From NCBI RefSeq assembly GCF_018305005.1, contig NZ_JAGQEG010000042.1:1-45633 (forward strand): DNA of 45,633 bases. The letters are read 5' to 3'. Shown in pieces: positions 41,624 to 45,633 of this stretch. This DNA comes from Collimonas silvisoli (lineage in GTDB: Bacteria > Pseudomonadota > Gammaproteobacteria > Burkholderiales > Burkholderiaceae_D). The stretch's first letter is position 1, and each line of letters opens with the position of its first letter. The translations under genes and the position numbers were made by a program. A model generated the notes under the pieces. That model made no database searches and was not told the DNA's origin. It worked only from the letters and a program-made list of their open reading frames with translations.

Positions 41624-42004
41624 TCAGCTCGAAAACGAAATCGTGGTATCGCCAACGTTAAGCTGGCCCGAACTGCCACCCGATACGCTGTAGTACCCGA
41701 TCACGGTCACGTCCGAATAGGTAAAATTCACCTTCATGCTAGCGCCGCCCGGGATCACAGGCACCATGACCTTGACACCCTGGGTATCGCCGGAGGGATT
41801 GGGACCCGCAAGCAGATTGATGCTTTTTTCCTTGACATTCAGATACTTCAGCGGCGGCGTATATTCGCTGCTGTTATAGGGTTGAATCTGAATCTGGCCG
41901 GCGCTAAGCGAGATGGTGCTGCTGTCGACAATCGTCAACACCGCATTCAAAGGTATGGTGCTGTCAGGTACTTCAAAGCTAAAAGTAACCGAATATTTCT
42001 CCAC
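41624..42004 (-). CDS. Unrecognised beta-rich protein, eCIS operon head (126 aa)
   Basis: A small, Cys-free, probably all-beta protein: MEKYSVTFSFEVPDSTIPL, then STISLSAGQIQIQPY and GGASMKVNFTYSDVTVIGYY, ending NVGDTTISFSS. I choose the GTG at 42004 because AGGAG lies 6 nt upstream; an ATG at 42061 would add 19 Arg-rich residues without RBS. The region is more AT-rich than the core genes. Together with the 138-aa neighbour it resembles small immunoglobulin-like or adhesin-like domains, but I cannot assign a family. Confidence 0.65.
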   Translation of the reverse strand: MEKYSVTFSFEVPDSTIPLNAVLTIVDSSTISLSAGQIQIQPYNSSEYTPPLKYLNVKEKSINLLAGPNPSGDTQGVKVMVPVIPGGASMKVNFTYSDVTVIGYYSVSGGSSGQLNVGDTTISFSS

Positions 42005-42088
42005 AATAGACTCCTCTCTCCCGGACAAACGAATGAGTGTCCGCACAAGACGGGCACTCATGCATGGCAGCGCTATCAGGCAATCGGC

Positions 42089-42505
42089 TTACGGTGTCGG
42101 CCAATCCAAAGTGACGAAAGTTTGACTGAGTGTGGTCGATTCATAGCCGGAAAAATTGAATGTCACCACCGGCGAGCCATCGTTAGTGGTTTTGATCTTG
42201 AATTCAGACAAATTGATATTCGCAACCAGGAAGGAAGACAAGTTAAAAGACACGGTGCCGGTACTGTCGCCGCCAATATTGAGGGTGATCAGCAAGCCGT
42301 TAACGCTAAACTGCGTGAGCGGTACCGCAACGCCGCCTGTAGTCTTGATCTGAATACCAGTGGCCTCCGTTTTGGCCGGGTCGCCGGTGCTCCACGAAAT
42401 TTTATCGTTGGCTTGCTTGGGCTGCAGCTCAACAATAATTTGTTGGGCAACAGCGGCATTTGAGACCGATATTTGGGCGTTCGCGTACTTTAGTTCGCTG
42501 CTCAT
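42089..42505 (-). CDS. Unrecognised beta-rich protein, first gene of the eCIS operon (138 aa)
   Basis: A Cys-free, Thr/Ser/Asn-rich 138-aa protein: QISVSNAAVAQQIIVELQPK, then LITLNIGGDSTGTVSFNLSS and TFNFSGYESTTLSQTF. All-beta content seems likely. GAGGA lies 7 nt before the ATG at 42505. It is the first gene of the minus-strand operon, so the promoter should lie in 42506-42650. The sequence is AT-rich compared with the downstream genes, suggesting a separate origin for this head module. No signal peptide. Confidence 0.65.
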   Translation of the reverse strand: MSSELKYANAQISVSNAAVAQQIIVELQPKQANDKISWSTGDPAKTEATGIQIKTTGGVAVPLTQFSVNGLLITLNIGGDSTGTVSFNLSSFLVANINLSEFKIKTTNDGSPVVTFNFSGYESTTLSQTFVTLDWPTP

Positions 42506-42651
42506 GGTTCTATCCTCATAAAGTGAAAGTTCATAGAGTTAACCAAATCCGACCTTCCGATCATTGCCCACAAGCAACGAATGGCTGGCTAGACATTAGA
42601 CCTGAGGCAACTTTTTAACGCAACTGTAAGATTTACCAGGTGTGTTGACAT

Positions 42652-42790
42652 TTATTTCAACCAAAATGCCAAAGCCGCGAGCGCCACGAATGAAGCAAAG
42701 CGCGAAGCGAGTTTGTCGTAACGCGTATGCGCTCAGATTGCGCTTGAAGCGCTCGCTAATAGCGATTAGCAGAATTCTTAGTTTTTAAGT
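42652..42790 (-). mobile_element. IS5-family transposase C-terminal remnant
   Basis: On the minus strand the frame reads RYDKLASRFASFVALAALAF, then WLK and TAA (42654-42652), the usual C-terminus of IS5-type transposases. Upstream, ISERFKRNLSAY lies in another frame, so it is frameshifted. No DDE core or inverted-repeat pair is seen. Confidence 0.7.
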
Positions 42791-42839
42791 TCTCAAATAA
42801 TTCGGCTTTTTCTCATTTAATCCGGATTTCTACAGGCAG

Positions 42840-42917
42840 CTTGGATTGCTCAAGGAGGTTGCGCGGATCTTGCCCGATCCGCGCAACCCGGCACTGGTGA
42901 AGCATCCCATCGAACAA
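42840..42917 (+). mobile_element. Possible transposase fragment (IS1380/IS4-like)
   Basis: About 26 codons read LGLLKEVARILPDPRNPALV then KHPIEQ, like the early DPRxPxxVxH block of IS1380-type transposases. The frame loses similarity after EQ. Confidence 0.35.
42857..42888. repeat. 13-bp perfect inverted repeat (hairpin)
   Basis: GGTTGCGCGGATC, a 6-nt loop (TTGCCC), then its exact reverse complement. It is 121 bp before the DUF4157 start codon. No U-run follows. It lies within the possible transposase scrap but could act as a stem in the DUF4157 mRNA leader. Confidence 0.65.
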
Positions 42918-43009
42918 AAACGCACACTCGTGCGGGGCCAACTGCCGTCTCCAGGACTATTGTTAGACCGGCATAACTGACTGCACTAGAAAGAGGGAGA
43001 GTAAGTACG

Positions 43010-45633
43010 ATGTCTGAAATAGCGAACGAACCGCCACGCCCAGCCTCACATCGTCGTCACCTGTCGGGTAAGGAAAGTGCTCCTGCGGCGCTTGAGCCGC
43101 CAGCGGTTGTCAACGACGATTCGTTGACCGTCATGGGTGACTATCATTACGCGACGAGTCCGATTCGGCGTGGCGCCGACGAAGCGGCGGTGCACAAACC
43201 TGAAAATCGTACTGGCTTGCCGGACCATCTCAAGACGGGCGTGGAGCAGTTGTCCGGCGTCGCGTTAGATCATATCAAGGTGCATTACAACTCATCCAGC
43301 CCGGCACAAATAAAGGCGCTGGCGTATGCGCAAGGTAGCGTGATCCATCTGGGACCGGGGCAGGAGCGGCATTTGCCGCATGAAGCCTGGCATCTGGTGC
43401 AACAGGCGTGCGGCAGGGTCAAGCCGACGATGCAAGCCAAAGGCATGGCGATCAATAATGACCGTGCTCTGGAACGCGAAGCCGACGTCATGGGAGAGCG
43501 GGCTAACCGCTTCGTCCCGGCTGCAGGCCGGAGCAATCCGGCAGAACCACATGCCGCACAGGTTGCTGCGGGCAATGCGGCACCGATTCAGGCCGTCTTC
43601 GCGCGTGACGAAGAGGCGGCGGGAAAGTTTACGGACCTTGAAACCGGGCTTATATATGATTTTGTCCTGGCAGCGCCCGGCTACATTGCGGTACGACGCG
43701 TCGACGACGGTCATATTGTCTATCTGCACCAGACCGCCGACGGACTGCTGCCGTTTGACCAGGATGAAGAAGCGGCGCTGAAGCGGCGCACTATCGATGT
43801 CGGCATGAAGGGGATTGTCGAAGAGCCGCCGGATTCTGGCGACTATGTTGACATGGACGAGGGCGGCATCGAGCAGTTTCTGGAGCAGGGATTTGACGAG
43901 GAGATTCTTGATTTCGCTTTCAGCCAGGCGGAGCAGGCAGACCTGATCGGGCAGGACGAAGACGAGCAGGAGTACGACATTCACATGACGAGCGAATTTG
44001 GTTCGCAGGTTGCGCTGGTGCCTATCGCGCAAGGCGAGTCGGCAAAAGGTTCGGAGCATCAATATTTGTCCGACGATTTGCTGGTAAGCGACGTCAATGT
44101 CGGCGACAAGGATCGTCCCGATACGCGTTTCGGCGCTAAACAGGAATCGCATACCGTCGCGTGGGTGCTGCTGCGCCATACCCTGATGACCCAGAATGGG
44201 CGCACTGTGCGTCAAGTGGCCGAATTTTTGTTTCATGACATCGACCGGATTGCGGAAATGGAGCAATCAGAGAGTGTGGATGCCCTGTTGCAGCAGGTAG
44301 CTAGAATCCCTGAGGCTTTTGAGCGTGGCCGTCTCCCGGTATTTGTCTGGCAGCAGTTGCTCAGCCGGCTGGTGGTGATCTATACGCAGATCTATCAGGC
44401 GAGCCGTGCCGCCACGTTCAGAAAAGGCTCGCCCAAGGGCCATGGCGAATCGCATGCAATTGCTTTGCTCAGCGCCGCCCAGGTCGAGGCGGCAGGCGAT
44501 CAGGTGATCGATGACCCGGACCGGATCGACGCTTTAACCAAGGCGTGCGGAAGTTTATTGGATATCGCCTTCAATCCGTCTCTGGGGGCGGAGGCCGCTT
44601 CATTTTCGATTCGGCACTGGATGGCAGCTCTGCAGCAAGTCTTCCCGGCGTTGATGGCGCAGGTTGGCGAGCAATTGACGGGACCGGTGCTGCTCAGGAA
44701 AATCCCAAAAAAAACCGCGGAAGAACTGGGGGCGACGTCGGTCAGTGAGCTGCTTGTGCGTTTCGGGCATGTAAAACCTAACTTCAAGACACGTCCCATG
44801 CCGAATTTATATCTGGCCAAGGGCAACATCGCGGGCGAGCATTCGATGCAGATTCCATCTGACATCGCGACCAATTTCGTTGCCAATGTCGATGTTGCAC
44901 CGTTCGAGCTTACCGGTACCGGCACTCTCGAAAAGCTCCCGGTTCAGGTTGATGGCCGCGACGAGCAGGAATTGGAGGTATTTGCCTACCCGGCCGATGC
45001 GCTCGAAATCCGAGAGGTCAGTTTGTCCGACCGCGATCGCCCTAAAACGCGTTTCCTGCGAGCGCAGCTGTCGCACACCGTTGCGTGGACCCTGGTGCGC
45101 AATATGCTCATGGAATTTTCCGGGAAATCCGCAAGGAGTCTGCTCCACTACATCGGGGAAAGTCTGGAGAAATTGGAGGTGAAAAATGACGACGGCGCGC
45201 AGTTACAGACTCTGGCACGGTCTCGGGTGAAGCAGTTATGGGTAGCGCGTTTGCCGCTGCATACCTGGCAGGCGCTGTTGAGCAATCTGATGCGTGTCTA
45301 TGTGACGTTGAGCCAACTAGCCGAGTCGTCTTCTTACAACGATGTCGGCAGCCTGTCGCGCGCCACGGGGCACGCCGAAGGCTATCACATGGGATTGTTG
45401 CGCGTTAACGAGGCACGGATCATCGAGACTGGCAAGCTGTCGCATACGCCGAAGGAAATTATCAAATCCGCCAACGCGCTATTTGATGCGCAGATAGGCG
45501 ACAAGATGCTCAGCACCGAAGCTTTTGTGACGGCGGCCATCGACTGGATGGGGCATCTTCGCCATCGGTTTCCGCAAATCATGTCCATTGGCGAACAGGA
45601 TATTGTCAGCGAACTGGCCAAACGCACGGTGCC
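43010..45633 (+). CDS. DUF4157 protein with repeat C-terminus, putative eCIS cargo (3' end outside window)
   Basis: At least 874 residues, still open at the right edge. DUF4157 occupies about residues 68-165: TGLPDHLKTGVEQLSGVALD, KVHYNSSSPAQIKALAYAQG, HLPHEAWHLVQQACGRV with HExxH at 124-128, and ALEREADVMGE. Next is an acidic stretch (about residues 200-340, many Asp/Glu). Then come two copies of a roughly 210-residue helical repeat (separate entry). There is no signal peptide. AGGGAG lies about 11 nt before the ATG. It diverges from the eCIS operon and shares its N-terminal domain with the 14505-15731 protein, as expected for interchangeable cargos of one particle. The C-terminal activity is unknown. 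Confidence 0.82.
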   Translation, partial: MSEIANEPPRPASHRRHLSGKESAPAALEPPAVVNDDSLTVMGDYHYATSPIRRGADEAAVHKPENRTGLPDHLKTGVEQLSGVALDHIKVHYNSSSPAQIKALAYAQGSVIHLGPGQERHLPHEAWHLVQQACGRVKPTMQAKGMAINNDRALEREADVMGERANRFVPAAGRSNPAEPHAAQVAAGNAAPIQAVFARDEEAAGKFTDLETGLIYDFVLAAPGYIAVRRVDDGHIVYLHQTADGLLPFDQDEEAALKRRTIDVGMKGIVEEPPDSGDYVDMDEGGIEQFLEQGFDEEILDFAFSQAEQADLIGQDEDEQEYDIHMTSEFGSQVALVPIAQGESAKGSEHQYLSDDLLVSDVNVGDKDRPDTRFGAKQESHTVAWVLLRHTLMTQNGRTVRQVAEFLFHDIDRIAEMEQSESVDALLQQVARIPEAFERGRLPVFVWQQLLSRLVVIYTQIYQASRAATFRKGSPKGHGESHAIALLSAAQVEAAGDQVIDDPDRIDALTKACGSLLDIAFNPSLGAEAASFSIRHWMAALQQVFPALMAQVGEQLTGPVLLRKIPKKTAEELGATSVSELLVRFGHVKPNFKTRPMPNLYLAKGNIAGEHSMQIPSDIATNFVANVDVAPFELTGTGTLEKLPVQVDGRDEQELEVFAYPADALEIREVSLSDRDRPKTRFLRAQLSHTVAWTLVRNMLMEFSGKSARSLLHYIGESLEKLEVKNDDGAQLQTLARSRVKQLWVARLPLHTWQALLSNLMRVYVTLSQLAESSSYNDVGSLSRATGHAEGYHMGLLRVNEARIIETGKLSHTPKEIIKSANALFDAQIGDKMLSTEAFVTAAIDWMGHLRHRFPQIMSIGEQDIVSELAKRTV
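44086..45633 (+). repeat. Two copies of a roughly 210-residue repeat in the DUF4157 protein
   Basis: Copy 1 begins near 44086 (SDVNVGDKDRPDTRFGAKQE) and copy 2 near 45010 (IREVSLSDRDRPKTRFLRAQ). Shared blocks in order: DRPxTRF, SHTVAWVLLR/SHTVAWTLVR, GRLPVFVWQQLLSRL/ARLPLHTWQALLSNL, KGHGESHAIALL/TGHAEGYHMGLL, and WMAALQQVFPALM/WMGHLRHRFPQIM. Conserved SHTVAW and GHxExxH may be functional. Confidence 0.75.

Larger units (their letters stand above)
42506..43009. other. Divergent intergenic region with IS scars
   Basis: These 504 bp separate the eCIS operon from the plus-strand DUF4157 gene. They hold an IS5-type transposase C-terminus remnant (42652-42790, minus), a possible second transposase scrap (42840-42917, plus) and a 13-bp-stem hairpin (42857-42888). 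A TTGACA at 42645-42650 (plus) could be a -35. I see no intact gene. Confidence 0.6.

Overview
The window looks like the chromosome of a GC-rich Gram-negative betaproteobacterium, most likely Burkholderiales and perhaps Oxalobacteraceae. The clues are a classical beta-barrel porin, a TonB protein, a 3' tRNA remnant resembling burkholderial tRNA-Asn, and a Hrp-type PIP-box promoter. This placement comes from reading the sequence, not from a database search.

Left part (1-12.4 kb), mostly ordinary metabolism and transport: a partial MFS exporter, a beta-lactamase-like serine hydrolase and its divergent LysR regulator, a PhnA/YjdM zinc-ribbon protein, a TAXI-type binding protein, a Ser-rich putative type III effector (5258-7090) behind an exact PIP box, a 2-hydroxycarboxylate transporter with an isocitrate-dehydrogenase-family enzyme, an alpha/beta hydrolase and a porin. 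A 3' tRNA fragment with CCA (about 12.61-12.64 kb), a TonB gene and a broken vgrG piece lie between this part and the next.

Main part (13.8-42.5 kb, all on the minus strand, read right to left): one long, tightly packed extracellular contractile injection system (eCIS, Afp/PVC-like) operon. In transcription order: four unrecognised proteins, three of them beta-rich; DUF4255 tail-terminator-like protein; a small Ig/carboxypeptidase-regulatory-like protein; one sheath; tube 1; a tail-assembly-chaperone-like gene with a predicted -1 frameshift; tube 2; an unrecognised 405-aa protein; LysM hub; gpD-like hub; spike; PAAR tip; gp25; a 59-aa coiled-coil protein; two baseplate-J-type wedge proteins; a gpI-like tail protein; three fibre-related proteins; three putative Fe(II)/2OG-type hydroxylases; an AAA+ ATPase; a DUF4157 putative cargo; and a DUF4272 protein. 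Many neighbours overlap by 1-8 bp (ATGA, TAATG, TGATG, GTGA), which suggests translational coupling.

Right edge (43.0-45.6 kb, plus strand): a second, truncated DUF4157 protein diverges from the operon across IS scars. It shares the N-terminal DUF4157 region of the first and has an unrelated C-terminus carrying a repeat of about 210 residues.

Most notable observations: (i) a lambda-type GGGAAAG heptamer in the tail-assembly gene, followed by a start-less -1 frame extension; (ii) a trio of putative hydroxylases inside the eCIS operon; (iii) two DUF4157 proteins with swapped C-termini; (iv) an exact PIP-box promoter before the effector candidate; (v) a four-gene head module with no recognisable family; (vi) a perfect 26-bp palindrome before the DUF4157 cargo gene.
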